DNA of 64,000 bases from an uncultured Dehalococcoidia bacterium (lineage in GTDB: Bacteria > Chloroflexota > Dehalococcoidia > Lucifugimonadales > CATOSD01): the NCBI GenBank assembly GCA_951812395.1, contig CATOSD010000001.1, positions 2,019,108 through 2,083,107 on the forward strand, written 5' to 3'. Position numbers and translations under genes: made by a program. Below, piece by piece: positions 39,134-47,582 of the stretch. Under the pieces are notes generated by a model that was not told the DNA's origin, ran no database searches, and saw nothing but the letters and a program-made list of their open reading frames with translations. The first letter of the stretch is position 1, and each line of letters opens with the position of its first letter.

Positions 39134-39152
39134 CCGTCTGAGCTAATGGCCC
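39076..39152 (-). tRNA. tRNA-Ile (GAT anticodon), integration target
   Basis: On the minus strand the cloverleaf is complete: acceptor GGGCCAT/ATGGCCC, D arm GCTC...GAGC, anticodon arm CAGTC-CTGATAA-GACTG with anticodon GAT, T arm CCTGG-TTCGAGT-CCAGG, and an encoded CCA (39076-39078). The 3' end points at the integrase, the usual state where an element has inserted at a tRNA 3' end and restored it. Confidence 0.95.
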
Positions 39153-39203
39153 GTGCTGTGCGTGGGGCAGGGCGTTTGCACGCCCCGGACATGCGAAACC
39201 GAG

Positions 39204-39608
39204 CTACTCGGCAGAAGGGTCGTGCTCGACGACGATTTCCACCGGCGCGTTGCGCGCTACGATCAGCTCCATTGGCTCCGTCAAACTGTCGTTGACGGGC
39301 TGGTGTACTGAGTCCGGCGGCACGTAGATGAAATCGCCCGGTCCAATGGCCAGACTGTTCTCCAGCCGCTTGCCTGTGAGGAAACGGCCCGTACCCTTCA
39401 GAACGTAGATTGCCGACTCGCAGTTCACGTGATAGTGAGGCGAGGAGGCGCAGGCGGGCGGAATGGTGGCAACCGCGAGGTGAATACCCTCGGCTCCAAC
39501 GAGCGCCTGTGACACGCCGGCAAGGCGCGTCATCGCGCCCGACGCGATCTCAACCTCAAGTTCACCTGGCCTTACTACGCTGCACTCGGCGTCTAGCTTG
39601 GTATCCAT
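39204..39608 (-). CDS. Cupin-domain protein
   Basis: A single cupin barrel: SSPHYHVNCESAIYVLKGTGRFLTG (H-x-H...E motif) and GDFIYVPPDSVHQPVND (second His), about residues 55-115. Small cupins are often sugar-binding, dioxygenase or regulatory; the substrate cannot be told. ATG at 39608 preferred over the GTG at 39626. TACAAT ends 8 bases before the ATG, so the message may be leaderless. First chromosomal gene beside the ICE. Confidence 0.82.
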   Translation of the reverse strand: MDTKLDAECSVVRPGELEVEIASGAMTRLAGVSQALVGAEGIHLAVATIPPACASSPHYHVNCESAIYVLKGTGRFLTGKRLENSLAIGPGDFIYVPPDSVHQPVNDSLTEPMELIVARNAPVEIVVEHDPSAE

Positions 39609-39694
39609 ACCGTTAGATTGTACCACTTTCTGAAACTTTCAAGTACCCGCCGGTATCGTCTTTTCCCATAGCGACCGCTACGGCTACTCGCCTA

Positions 39695-40111
39695 TCATTC
39701 GCGCCACATCTGGCAGCCGCTCACGCCCAGTAGCACCGCGAGCGCAGAATCGATGTATGGCCAGAGCATCAGGTTTACGTTGCTCTGCACATCGGGGTCC
39801 TGGACGAGGAAGTCGATCCAGTTCCAGAAGAAGAGTATCCCGATCAGCAACGACCCATACAGCGCGAAGTTTACTTCCAGATATCGGCGCGTCGCCTGCC
39901 CATCGGGGTCCGCGGCGTCGTGCTCGCGCTTGCGGAGGTAGTGGAACACCCAGAGCACCAGCACACCCACCGCGATGAACCAGTCCAGCACCCGCCATCC
40001 GTCGACAGAGTCCAGCGTGTCCTGGTACAAAGGGGCGAAAATGAAGTGGAATCCAATCAGAACCGCCAGGACTACCAGGTACGCTGCAATGATCTTGTAA
40101 ACTATCGCCAT
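39695..40111 (-). CDS. Small membrane protein with four predicted helices (138 aa)
   Basis: Hydrophobic segments: IIAAYLVVLAVLIGFHFIF, VLDWFIAVGVLVLWVFHYL, FALYGSLLIGILFFWNWIDFL and WPYIDSALAVLLGVSG. A conserved-looking loop (RKREHDAADPDG) lies on the cytoplasmic side. I do not recognise a named family or activity. The ATG at 40111 has GAAGGGAGGCGACA; the frame upstream to 40243 has no start of similar quality. Confidence 0.7.
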   Translation of the reverse strand: MAIVYKIIAAYLVVLAVLIGFHFIFAPLYQDTLDSVDGWRVLDWFIAVGVLVLWVFHYLRKREHDAADPDGQATRRYLEVNFALYGSLLIGILFFWNWIDFLVQDPDVQSNVNLMLWPYIDSALAVLLGVSGCQMWRE

Positions 40112-40269
40112 TGTCGCCTCCCTTCGCCATCGGCGAAACCCGCTCAGTCCCGTCGCCGCCATTGAGCGGCGATTGTACCACCGGCCATCTTCGGCCCACA
40201 ACAATGGACCGTCGGTGCGATACCCATCGCGCTGCCAATCCATGACGACTTCAGGCCCGGCGTCACGCC

Positions 40270-41004
40270 TCAGAATTGCAACTTCTGGGCGACCTCTCTG
40301 ATTCGCCTCCGCCGGCTCTCCTGGTCGGGCATCACCTTCGTGAGCAGTCGCCAGTAGTCGCGCGAGTGGTTGAAGTGCGCCAGGTGTGCCAACTCGTGCG
40401 CAACGACGTACTCGACCAGCGGCTCTTCCAGCATGACGACGCGCCAGCTAAAGCGGAGCACGCCGTCGCTCGAGCAGTTCGCCCACGCCCGGCGCTGGTT
40501 GCCGACCTTCACGGGAGGCTTGTGGGCGAAACCGAATCTCGGAAGCCAGCGGTCGACCAGGGCGGGAAGCCGCTCCGCGGCTCTATCCTTGTACCAATCC
40601 TGGACAACCACTCGAATCAACTCCGATTTCACGGGTTCACCTAGACCCGCCGGCACTGTGACCGCAAACTTGCCGTCCTGGTGGATTACAACGACATGGC
40701 GCCTGTCGTCGACCGAGTCATACTCAACGGGCAATCGTTGTCCAAGGTAGGGCAGGGTGGCGCCTTCGTCGAATCGCTCAGGGATTGCGAGCTGTTGCTC
40801 CTCCGGGCGCTGTTTCGCGATCCAGTCGGCGTTGTTGCGAACGAAGTTGTCAATTACCCGCACGCCCGCTTTCATGGGTGCCGACACCAGCACCTTGCCC
40901 CCCTCCACGGTAAGGGCGAGGTTCTTTGTCCGCCGCCTGCTACGTCTCAGCTCGTACTCTATGGTGCGGCCCTTCGTTCGCACCTTTCTCACGCTGCTCG
41001 CCAC
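40270..41004 (-). CDS. YgjP-like M48-family metallopeptidase domain protein
   Basis: The zinc motif HELAHLAHFNH (203-213: HExxH plus a third His) is preceded by WANCSSDGVLRFSWRVVMLEEPLVEYVV, matching the YgjP/DUF45 family. The N-terminal half begins IEYELRRSRRRTKNLALTVEGG and holds the usual beta domain. Proteolysis is assumed from the motif; substrates are unknown. It begins 7 bp after the stop of the CoA-transferase gene, so the two are probably co-transcribed although not obviously related in function. Confidence 0.88.
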   Translation of the reverse strand: MASSVRKVRTKGRTIEYELRRSRRRTKNLALTVEGGKVLVSAPMKAGVRVIDNFVRNNADWIAKQRPEEQQLAIPERFDEGATLPYLGQRLPVEYDSVDDRRHVVVIHQDGKFAVTVPAGLGEPVKSELIRVVVQDWYKDRAAERLPALVDRWLPRFGFAHKPPVKVGNQRRAWANCSSDGVLRFSWRVVMLEEPLVEYVVAHELAHLAHFNHSRDYWRLLTKVMPDQESRRRRIREVAQKLQF

Positions 41005-41011
41005 GGAACGC

Positions 41012-42280
41012 CTACCGGGTGACTCCCTCGTCCCTCAGATGCTGAATTCTGTCGGCGTCGTAGCCCAACTCGGACAGAATCTCGGCGGTGTGCTCGCCGA
41101 GCGCGGGAGAGGCGCGCGTGGCCTCGAGGGGCGACTCGCTCATGCTGAACGGCGGCCCTACCATCGTCACTTTCCCCAATAGCGAGTGTTCCAGCTCGAC
41201 CGCCAGGTCGTTGGCGATCACCTGTTCATTCGTCGGCAGTTCCTCCACGAACCTGAGCGGTCCGGCGGGGACGCCGGCCTCATCGAGCACCGCGAGCCAC
41301 TCGTCGACGGTCTTTTCCAGGAATATCACCCGCGCTTTTTCCAGCAGATGTTCGTTGAATTCAATCGACTCTTCAGACGTTGGGTCGTAGCCCGGCTCGA
41401 AGCGAATGTCGTGTAGCCCCACGGCGTCTGCCATCTTCTTGCGAAGGGTGTCGCTGAGACACCCGACGGTCACGATGCCGTCCTTTGCCTGGTAGGACCG
41501 GTAGTAGACGTTGCCCCTGCGAAATGGAGACTGCTCCCGGTAGACTTCATGTATAGCTTCGTAGGGGACGCCTGCCTGTCTCATTGCCTGGAGTTCTCCC
41601 AGGAACTCCGCCCGCGGTTCCTCGTCGATTGCGGCAATGCTCATGAACCGGCCGCATAGGACGGCCAGCGCCGAGCCCAGGAGCGACGCCTCGATCTTCT
41701 GTCCCTTGCCGGTGCGCTCGCGGTGGTACAGCGCCGCGCACACCGACCAGGCGATTGACAGGCCCGTCGCGTAATCGGCCACGGCGGTGGACTGTATCTG
41801 CTGCGGCACTCCGTCCTGAATCTTGCCTTCCGCCGCCATGAGCCCGGTCATGGCCTGCACCACGATGTCGTAGCCGGGGCGGTAGCTGTCGGGACCCTTG
41901 CGGCCATAGGCGGTGTTTTCGCAGTATATGAGACGAGGGTTTATGGCCGATAGGCTCTCGTAGTCTATGCCCAGGTTGTACGGAACGTCTGGCCGGGCAT
42001 TGATGATTACCACATCCATGTAGGGCACGAGCTCGTGGACGATTTTCAGCGCCTCTGGCTTGGTGAGGTCGAGGGGAAGGCTGCGCTTGCCTCGGTTGAG
42101 CGAAATGTAGGTGGGGCTTTCGGTGGGGATGACTTCACGGGCGAACCGCCACGGCTCGCCCCACGGAGGCTCCACCTTGATGACGTCGGCGCCCATGTCG
42201 CTGAGCAGCATTCCTCCCAGCGGTCCGGCGATTATCTCCGTGAACTCCAGTATCTTCACGCCGTATAAGGGTCCTGGCAT
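41012..42280 (-). CDS. Class III CoA-transferase (CaiB/BaiF family)
   Basis: 422 aa, the normal length. The start GVKILEFTEIIAGPLGGMLLSDMGADVIKVEPP is the family's signature, followed by NRGKRSLPLDL, RPDVPYNLGIDYESLSAINPRLIYC, and RPGYDIVVQAMTGLM with the likely catalytic Asp (near 138). It moves CoA between carboxylic acids in the cytoplasm; the acid is not predictable. The upstream neighbour is a formamidase-like gene, suggesting organic-acid or amide breakdown. Confidence 0.93.
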   Translation of the reverse strand: MPGPLYGVKILEFTEIIAGPLGGMLLSDMGADVIKVEPPWGEPWRFAREVIPTESPTYISLNRGKRSLPLDLTKPEALKIVHELVPYMDVVIINARPDVPYNLGIDYESLSAINPRLIYCENTAYGRKGPDSYRPGYDIVVQAMTGLMAAEGKIQDGVPQQIQSTAVADYATGLSIAWSVCAALYHRERTGKGQKIEASLLGSALAVLCGRFMSIAAIDEEPRAEFLGELQAMRQAGVPYEAIHEVYREQSPFRRGNVYYRSYQAKDGIVTVGCLSDTLRKKMADAVGLHDIRFEPGYDPTSEESIEFNEHLLEKARVIFLEKTVDEWLAVLDEAGVPAGPLRFVEELPTNEQVIANDLAVELEHSLLGKVTMVGPPFSMSESPLEATRASPALGEHTAEILSELGYDADRIQHLRDEGVTR

Positions 42281-42390
42281 TAGCTCACCATGTCTCCACA
42301 GCCCGGGCGCAGCCGGGCACTTCTGTTAATCCTGCAAGCGCGTGCCGGGCTTTGAAGTCAGACCGAGTCCTGTGACTCTCGATTGGCCGG

Positions 42391-43500
42391 CTAGCCCGCG
42401 AAAATGTCCTCCGGCAGGAATGCCGACACCGTCACATTCGGGAGGTCCACTATGTTGCTGATCTTCAGGTCCACGGCCACGCTGCAGATAACATATGCCT
42501 GTTCCCGGCTCCAGCCACGCTCGCCGAGCAGGTCGATCATGTTCAGCAGCGCGTTGCGGGCCGCCAGAGTCACGTTCACGCCGTCGTTCACGCCCTCATT
42601 AGTGAGCGGGTATCCCATGGTGGCTATGAAGTTGCGGGGCGCGGCCCATTCCGGCGAGGCGAAGTAGCCCGGGTGGGCGAATCGCGGCATTCGAATGCCG
42701 CTTCGTTCTGCCTCCCCCTCGTGCACGCTGAACCTCACAACCGGAGTCGCGCCCATTTCTATGGCGGTAATGCAGCACTCCGAGTCGCCCTGCGCGAAGT
42801 GGCCGTCGCCCACCGAGTACAGGGCGCCCGGCACGGCTACAGGAATCAGGAGCCGCGATCCCTTGGTAAGCTGCTTCACGTCTACGTTGCCGCAGTTCTC
42901 GCGCGGCGGGATGGTGCGCAGGCCCTGGTTCGCCACCGGCCCGGTTGCCGGCACCGCGTCTTCAGGGTCCGGCGGCGACGCGATGCCCCCACGGGCCGCG
43001 AGATCAGCCTCGCGCCTGCGCCACTCCTCGACCTGGGCGTGGGACGGCGCGAGTCCCGCTGTGCCCATGAAGGAACCGTCGGGTATTCGGAGGCCGGGAA
43101 GCTGGCTCGACGTGGCCCAGCCATCGCTGATTTCCCAGTGAACGAGGTACGGCTCAGTGAACAGGTCTCTTAAGAAACCCGAGCCCGGCCGTATTCGCGT
43201 CCAACCGTGTGGCTGGGGCAGAATGTCGACGTACTCCACCTCCAGCAGGTCTCCCGGCTTGGCTCCTTTCACGTAGACGGGCCCGGTCAGAGGATGTCCG
43301 ACCTTGGCATCCATGCCCTCCAGGTCGGCAACGGACATGCCGGGCCGAATCTGGCCGTCCGAAGCGTCCCGCGTTTCGAGGAGCACGTCCTCCCAAGGGT
43401 CTACCTCCAACACTGGTGTAACGTCCGGATGCCACCGGTTATGTCCGGTGTGCGGCTCCTGCTTGAGGCGCTTAGTCCGGTCTATCTCGATGCTCTTCAA
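42391..43500 (-). CDS. Acetamidase/formamidase family protein
   Basis: 369 aa with family motifs: GHNRWHPDVTPVLEVDPWEDVLLETRDASDGQI, HPLTGPVYVKGAKPGDLLEVEY, ENCGNVDVKQLTKGSRLLIPVAVPGALYSVGDGHFAQGDSECCITAIE and DLKISNIVDLPNVTVSAFLP. The GDGH-GDSE region holds the expected metal and catalytic residues. It would hydrolyse small amides to acid and ammonia in the cytoplasm, with nitrogen supply as a likely benefit. Confidence 0.93.
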   Translation of the reverse strand: MKSIEIDRTKRLKQEPHTGHNRWHPDVTPVLEVDPWEDVLLETRDASDGQIRPGMSVADLEGMDAKVGHPLTGPVYVKGAKPGDLLEVEYVDILPQPHGWTRIRPGSGFLRDLFTEPYLVHWEISDGWATSSQLPGLRIPDGSFMGTAGLAPSHAQVEEWRRREADLAARGGIASPPDPEDAVPATGPVANQGLRTIPPRENCGNVDVKQLTKGSRLLIPVAVPGALYSVGDGHFAQGDSECCITAIEMGATPVVRFSVHEGEAERSGIRMPRFAHPGYFASPEWAAPRNFIATMGYPLTNEGVNDGVNVTLAARNALLNMIDLLGERGWSREQAYVICSVAVDLKISNIVDLPNVTVSAFLPEDIFAG

Positions 43501-43594
43501 GCCGCTCGCCTCCTTTCGACCGCGGTGTCGCCTGGCCTCCTAGAGGATGCCTTCCTGCCTCCGACAGCAGAATAGCAGTAATGTGTTCGGTTTT

Positions 43595-44629
43595 CTAGCT
43601 GGATTCGCCGGCCCGGTAGGCGACCAAGTCCTCTGCGGGATCGAACAGGTACTTGCGCCAGTAGGGCAAGGCCAGCAACTGCCTCGCCTCCCTCCACACG
43701 GCCACTCTCGCCGGGTCGCTCGCCAGAGTATCGTAACGCGCCTCGTACTGGCCGACGAGCCGCAGGAAGTGTTCGCGGAATTCCGAAGGACTAGAGTAGC
43801 CTCTTTCGCGGACTCGCTCGACGATGGCGCCGCCGCTCTCGCCTATGACTCGCCACGGCGTGGCCTCGTAGGTCCGCCGGAGGGCGGCGAGGTCCTGCTC
43901 GAATCGTGGGACCGAGTCCATGCCGTGAGGAGCTGTGTAACCTTCCGGGGTCGAGGGCGGGTTGTCCATCGGCAGGTACCACTTGAACAGCTCGAGGTAG
44001 AAATCGTGTGCGTCGAGTGCGGGCCGTCTTCTGGTCGCCGGTCTCGCTTTCGTCGCGCCGCCCGTGTCGATAAGCTTGATGCGCGAGTTTCGCGGGTCGA
44101 AGAAGACGTTCTGCGGCCTGGCATCGAGTAACACAATCCCCAGATCCAGGAATGTGCAGCCGATTTCGAGGACGTCCCTTGCGACGGAGAACCTTGGCCA
44201 CGCGAAATGTCGCACCACGGGATGCAGTGCGAACAGCCTCTGCGGCAGTCCGATAGGGTTGCGCTTTATGCCGTCGGCCGCGCTGCCGACGAGCGGCAGA
44301 CCCCGTGCGCGCTCCTCCACGACAACCAGATAGGGGTGGTCGTGCGTGTCGCCGAAGTAGGCGAAACCCGGCTCCACTGTGGCGTAGGCGACGGCCCCGG
44401 CCAGCGGTGAAGAAGCGCTACTCATCGCTCGCTGTAGTTCGAGGGAGAGGGAGAGCCGGCGCTGCACGTCGGCGTGTTGGCCGTGCACAATCAGCATGGG
44501 GTGGGGGCGCTTGACGACAACCGGCACGCCGTCTTCTAGGTCCGTGGCGGCGAACACCTGGCAGTCCGCTCCCTCGCCGAGTGGTCCGTCAAGCTTGAAC
44601 CGCGACAGGCCGGACTGCTCTAACTCCAT
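43595..44629 (-). CDS. Protein-kinase-like protein
   Basis: An N-lobe (GPLGEGADCQVFAATDLEDGVPVVVKRPHP, with the ATP-binding Lys40) and a catalytic loop (LGIVLLDARPQNVFFDPRNSRIKLIDTGGATK) show a kinase fold. The usual HRD and DFG motifs are LDA-RPQN and DTGG, so it may be an atypical kinase or a small-molecule phosphotransferase. The remaining 120 residues are helical. The start MELEQSG at 44629 is preferred over 44674. It lies between the formamidase and PIG-L genes, same strand. Confidence 0.72.
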   Translation of the reverse strand: MELEQSGLSRFKLDGPLGEGADCQVFAATDLEDGVPVVVKRPHPMLIVHGQHADVQRRLSLSLELQRAMSSASSPLAGAVAYATVEPGFAYFGDTHDHPYLVVVEERARGLPLVGSAADGIKRNPIGLPQRLFALHPVVRHFAWPRFSVARDVLEIGCTFLDLGIVLLDARPQNVFFDPRNSRIKLIDTGGATKARPATRRRPALDAHDFYLELFKWYLPMDNPPSTPEGYTAPHGMDSVPRFEQDLAALRRTYEATPWRVIGESGGAIVERVRERGYSSPSEFREHFLRLVGQYEARYDTLASDPARVAVWREARQLLALPYWRKYLFDPAEDLVAYRAGESS

Positions 44630-44729
44630 GCTCAGTTCTCCGTCGCGGGCCGGGGGCCGCTCTGTCGGGACCATCGCCCCAACGCTGCCCCGGCCAGAAG
44701 GCGCGAGAGCGCCCTCACGCGAAGCCGCC

Positions 44730-45422
44730 TTATCGCCAGACCTCTATCAGCTTGAACTGCTCCGCCAGGTCAACGCCAACGCGCTTCCCGACTTCCCTGT
44801 GCCTCGCCATCGACCGTTCGCGCCGCGCGCTGGACGGTTCGCCCACCTGGCTGACGTGGCAGTAGAGTGCCTTCATCTTGGTGTCGAAGGTGTCGGTTAT
44901 GTCCAGGAACGTGTCCGGCTCTTCCGAGCTCCACAGGTAGACCTCACGCACTTTGTGCGGTTCCAGCCCCTCTTCGAGATGCTGCGGGAAGGCCAGGTGG
45001 TCGCGGGCGTAGGGGAACACCGCGTCCAGCGTGACTCGGCCGGTCACCATGTGGTCGCGGTGGCGGATGTAGCGGCGGTTTGGGTCGATTGTAACGACGG
45101 TTTGGGGCCTGTGCCTGCGAATCTCGCGCACTATGCGCTCCCGTAGTTCTGGGCCGTCCACGAGGCCCTGATCGGGAAAGCGCAGGAACACCACCTCCGA
45201 TATGCCAAGCACGTTGGCAGCGTTGAGTTGCTCCTTTTCCCGTGTCCGGGCGAGGTCGGCGGGGTCTACGGACCTGTCGCTCGTGCCATGCCTGCCGTCG
45301 GTTGTCACCACCAGAACGACGTCGCGACCCTGCGCAGTCCACTTGGCGATGGTGCCGCCCGCTCCTCCCTCGGCATCGTCGGGATGCGGTGTCACCACAA
45401 GCACGTTGTTGTTCTCATCCAT
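44730..45422 (-). CDS. PIG-L/LmbE-family deacetylase
   Basis: 230 aa. The zinc motif HPDD (13-16) in VVTPHPDDAEGGAGGTIAKW, then VVTTDGRHGTSD, and RHRDHMVTGRVTLDAVFPYARDH supply the metal ligands. Family members remove acetyl groups from N-acetyl sugars or related conjugates (for example in bacillithiol or mycothiol making). The start at 45422 (MDENNNVLVV) fits the family; the longer frame to 45500 lacks support. It lies downstream of the ABC importer permeases. Confidence 0.9.
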   Translation of the reverse strand: MDENNNVLVVTPHPDDAEGGAGGTIAKWTAQGRDVVLVVTTDGRHGTSDRSVDPADLARTREKEQLNAANVLGISEVVFLRFPDQGLVDGPELRERIVREIRRHRPQTVVTIDPNRRYIRHRDHMVTGRVTLDAVFPYARDHLAFPQHLEEGLEPHKVREVYLWSSEEPDTFLDITDTFDTKMKALYCHVSQVGEPSSARRERSMARHREVGKRVGVDLAEQFKLIEVWR

Positions 45423-45565
45423 AATGTTGGAAACGGTCCTCCTCGAATTGGCGCGTGTCTCGAATACGGGGCAATTGTAACACGCTGGCGTGTTCCGCAC
45501 GTCAAGGAGGGTTGCTTCGCCAAGACAGGGTGCGCGCCGAGGGGTGACCGACCCGGGAGCGCCTG

Positions 45566-46468
45566 CTACATGCGGCGGGCCAGCTTCGGATCGAGCACGT
45601 CTCGGAGCCCATCACCCGCGAGATTGATTGCGGTAACGGCGATGGCGAGCACCAGTCCAGGGAAGAAGATTATCCACATCGCCTTGCTGATGAACCCTCG
45701 GCCCTCGGCCATGATGTTGCCCCAGCTTGGGACTGTGGGCGGCGTGCCCGCGCCAAGAAAGCTGAGGTAAGCCTCGGTGAGGACGGCCGCCGCGGCGATG
45801 AACGTGCCCATCACGACGAGCGGGGCAAGCAGGTTCGGCACGATGTGGCGGGCCAGAATGCGCACCGGATTCGCGCCAATCACCCTAGCCGCGTCGATGA
45901 ACGGCTGCTCTCTGAGGCTGAGCACGGACGCACGAGCCACCCTCACGGTCCTGGGCGTGTCCACGATCGCCAGGGAAATGATGACGTTCTGCACGCTCGC
46001 GCCGAGCATGGCCATCAACGCAATCGCGAGAAGGATGGTGGGAATCGCCATTATTCCGTCCATGACCCTCATGACGACGGCGTCCAACTTGCGGAAGTAC
46101 CCGGACACCGCGCCTATCATCGCCCCCGCCACCATGGCGATCAACGCCACGGAGAAGCCCACCAATAGCGAGATGCGGCCGCCGTACAGCGATCTGGTGT
46201 ACACGTCGCGCCCGAATCCGTCCGCGCCGAACCAGTGTTGGGCCGATGGCCCGGTGAGGCGGCTGCTCATGCTGATATTGGTGGGGTCACCGCTGGAAAG
46301 CAGCGGAGCAGCGATGCTGATGACCGCAAGCACGACTATGATGACTATGCCCGCCGCCATGCTGGGCTGGCGGCGGGCCAGCCGCATCACAGTCTTCTGC
46401 CAACCACCCGACCTGGGAACCGCGGGACTTTCGCCCATTCTTATGGAGTCGCTCGTGCCGCGGGCCAT
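45566..46468 (-). CDS. ABC transporter permease, DppC/OppC type
   Basis: 300 aa with a cytoplasmic N terminus, one helix (AAGIVIIVVLAVISIAAPLL), the OppC-type loop GADGFGRDVYTRSLYGGRISLLVG and five further helices. The EAA-type loop is FIDAARVIGANPVRILARHIVPN, followed by YLSFLGAGTPPTVPSWGNIMAEG. Start overlaps the stop of the OppB-type gene (TGATG). It forms the inner-membrane channel with that protein. No ATPase gene is nearby. Confidence 0.93.
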   Translation of the reverse strand: MARGTSDSIRMGESPAVPRSGGWQKTVMRLARRQPSMAAGIVIIVVLAVISIAAPLLSSGDPTNISMSSRLTGPSAQHWFGADGFGRDVYTRSLYGGRISLLVGFSVALIAMVAGAMIGAVSGYFRKLDAVVMRVMDGIMAIPTILLAIALMAMLGASVQNVIISLAIVDTPRTVRVARASVLSLREQPFIDAARVIGANPVRILARHIVPNLLAPLVVMGTFIAAAAVLTEAYLSFLGAGTPPTVPSWGNIMAEGRGFISKAMWIIFFPGLVLAIAVTAINLAGDGLRDVLDPKLARRM

Positions 46469-47430
46469 CAGTATCTGATCCTGGGGTCTAGGTAGGCGTA
46501 AGTGATGTCGACGCCAAGATTGATGAACACGTACAGAGTCGCGAGCACGATTATCAGGCCCTGGATAACGGGGTAGTCCCTGGCGACTATCGCGTCCACT
46601 GCGAGTCTTCCCATGCCCGGTATGGCGAACACGCTCTCGGTCACCACCGCGCCCGAAAGCAGGGCGGCCACTCCCAGCCCAATCACGGTGATGATTGGCA
46701 GCGAGGCGTTCCTAAGTGCGTGCCGGACCAGCACCATGTTCTCGGTAATCCCCTTGGCCCGGGCCGTTCTGACGTAGTCCTCTTTCAAAATCTCCAACAT
46801 GCTCGCCCGAGTCATGCGGGCGATGAGCGCAATCAGCACCAGTCCCAGTGTTATCGCCGGAAGGATAAGGTGCCTCGCGTACTCGACCGCGCCCTCGTCC
46901 AGTGGCGAGTAACCGGCCACGGGAAGTAAGGGGAAGTCGAGGCCGAAAGACCACAGGCCGAAGATCCAGATGAGTACGAATCCCACCCAGAAGACGGGCA
47001 TGGAAAAGCCAACCGCCGCGAAGACCATTACCAGTCTGTCGACCCACGAGTTTGCTTTCCACGCGGCGAGCACGCCGAGGGGCACCGCTATCAGCACGGC
47101 TGCCGTCTCGGTGATCAGGGCCAGAGACAGCGTAGGCTCGACACGGCTGGCGATCAGGCGCAAGACCGGTTCGTCGGACTTTCGGATCGAATGGCCCAGG
47201 TCACCCCGCGCCAATTGTCCGATCCATGCGCCCAACTGCAAAGGCAGCGGCTTATCCAGACCGAGCCTTGTGCGGATCTGTTCCACGTCCTCGAGCGTGG
47301 CCTCGTGCCCGGCAAGCACCGCGGCGGGGTCTCCCGGCACGATTCGCAGGAGTGTGAAGGTGAACAGCGCGACCACAGCCAGGACGGGGATAGTGGCCAG
47401 AAGCCTGCGCAGAATGTACGCCCTCAACAA
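46468..47430 (-). CDS. ABC transporter permease, DppB/OppB type
   Basis: 320 aa, normal length. MLRAYILRRLLATIPVLAVVALFTFTLLRIVPGDPA at the start, LGLDKPLPLQLGAWIGQLARGDLGHSI, and the EAA loop DYVRTARAKGITENMVLVRHALRNASLPIITVIG are family hallmarks; six helices. It follows the binding-protein gene after a 150-bp repeat-bearing gap. Confidence 0.94.
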   Translation of the reverse strand: MLRAYILRRLLATIPVLAVVALFTFTLLRIVPGDPAAVLAGHEATLEDVEQIRTRLGLDKPLPLQLGAWIGQLARGDLGHSIRKSDEPVLRLIASRVEPTLSLALITETAAVLIAVPLGVLAAWKANSWVDRLVMVFAAVGFSMPVFWVGFVLIWIFGLWSFGLDFPLLPVAGYSPLDEGAVEYARHLILPAITLGLVLIALIARMTRASMLEILKEDYVRTARAKGITENMVLVRHALRNASLPIITVIGLGVAALLSGAVVTESVFAIPGMGRLAVDAIVARDYPVIQGLIIVLATLYVFINLGVDITYAYLDPRIRY

Positions 47431-47439
47431 TCACCTTCC

Positions 47440-47582
47440 TGAATTGGCCATCAGCCAACGACTATGGTTGCTGCCAAAGCCGACCCTCTCCCGCCGAGAG
47501 AGCGTGTCGCCCTCGGCGGGGGCCTGTGTCGCTAGGGGAGAGGGGGCGTCGAACGCCCCCTTCGTCGCTAGAGGGCAGGTCG
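47440..47582. repeat. Inverted repeat between binding-protein and permease genes
   Basis: CCCTCTCCC and GGGAGAGGG arms (about 47485 and 47538) enclose a second GCC/GGCGGGGGC pair. Such REP-like structures between importer genes can end or stabilise the message so that more binding protein than permease is made. A further C-run pair (GGGGGCGTCGAACGCCCCC, 47542-47560) lies beside it. Confidence 0.55.

Noticed and set aside
39076..39152. Left attachment copy of the tRNA-Ile 3' end within 1-39 kb
   Set aside because: I looked for the T-arm sequence elsewhere in the ICE part and found none, so the left end of the ICE lies outside the window.
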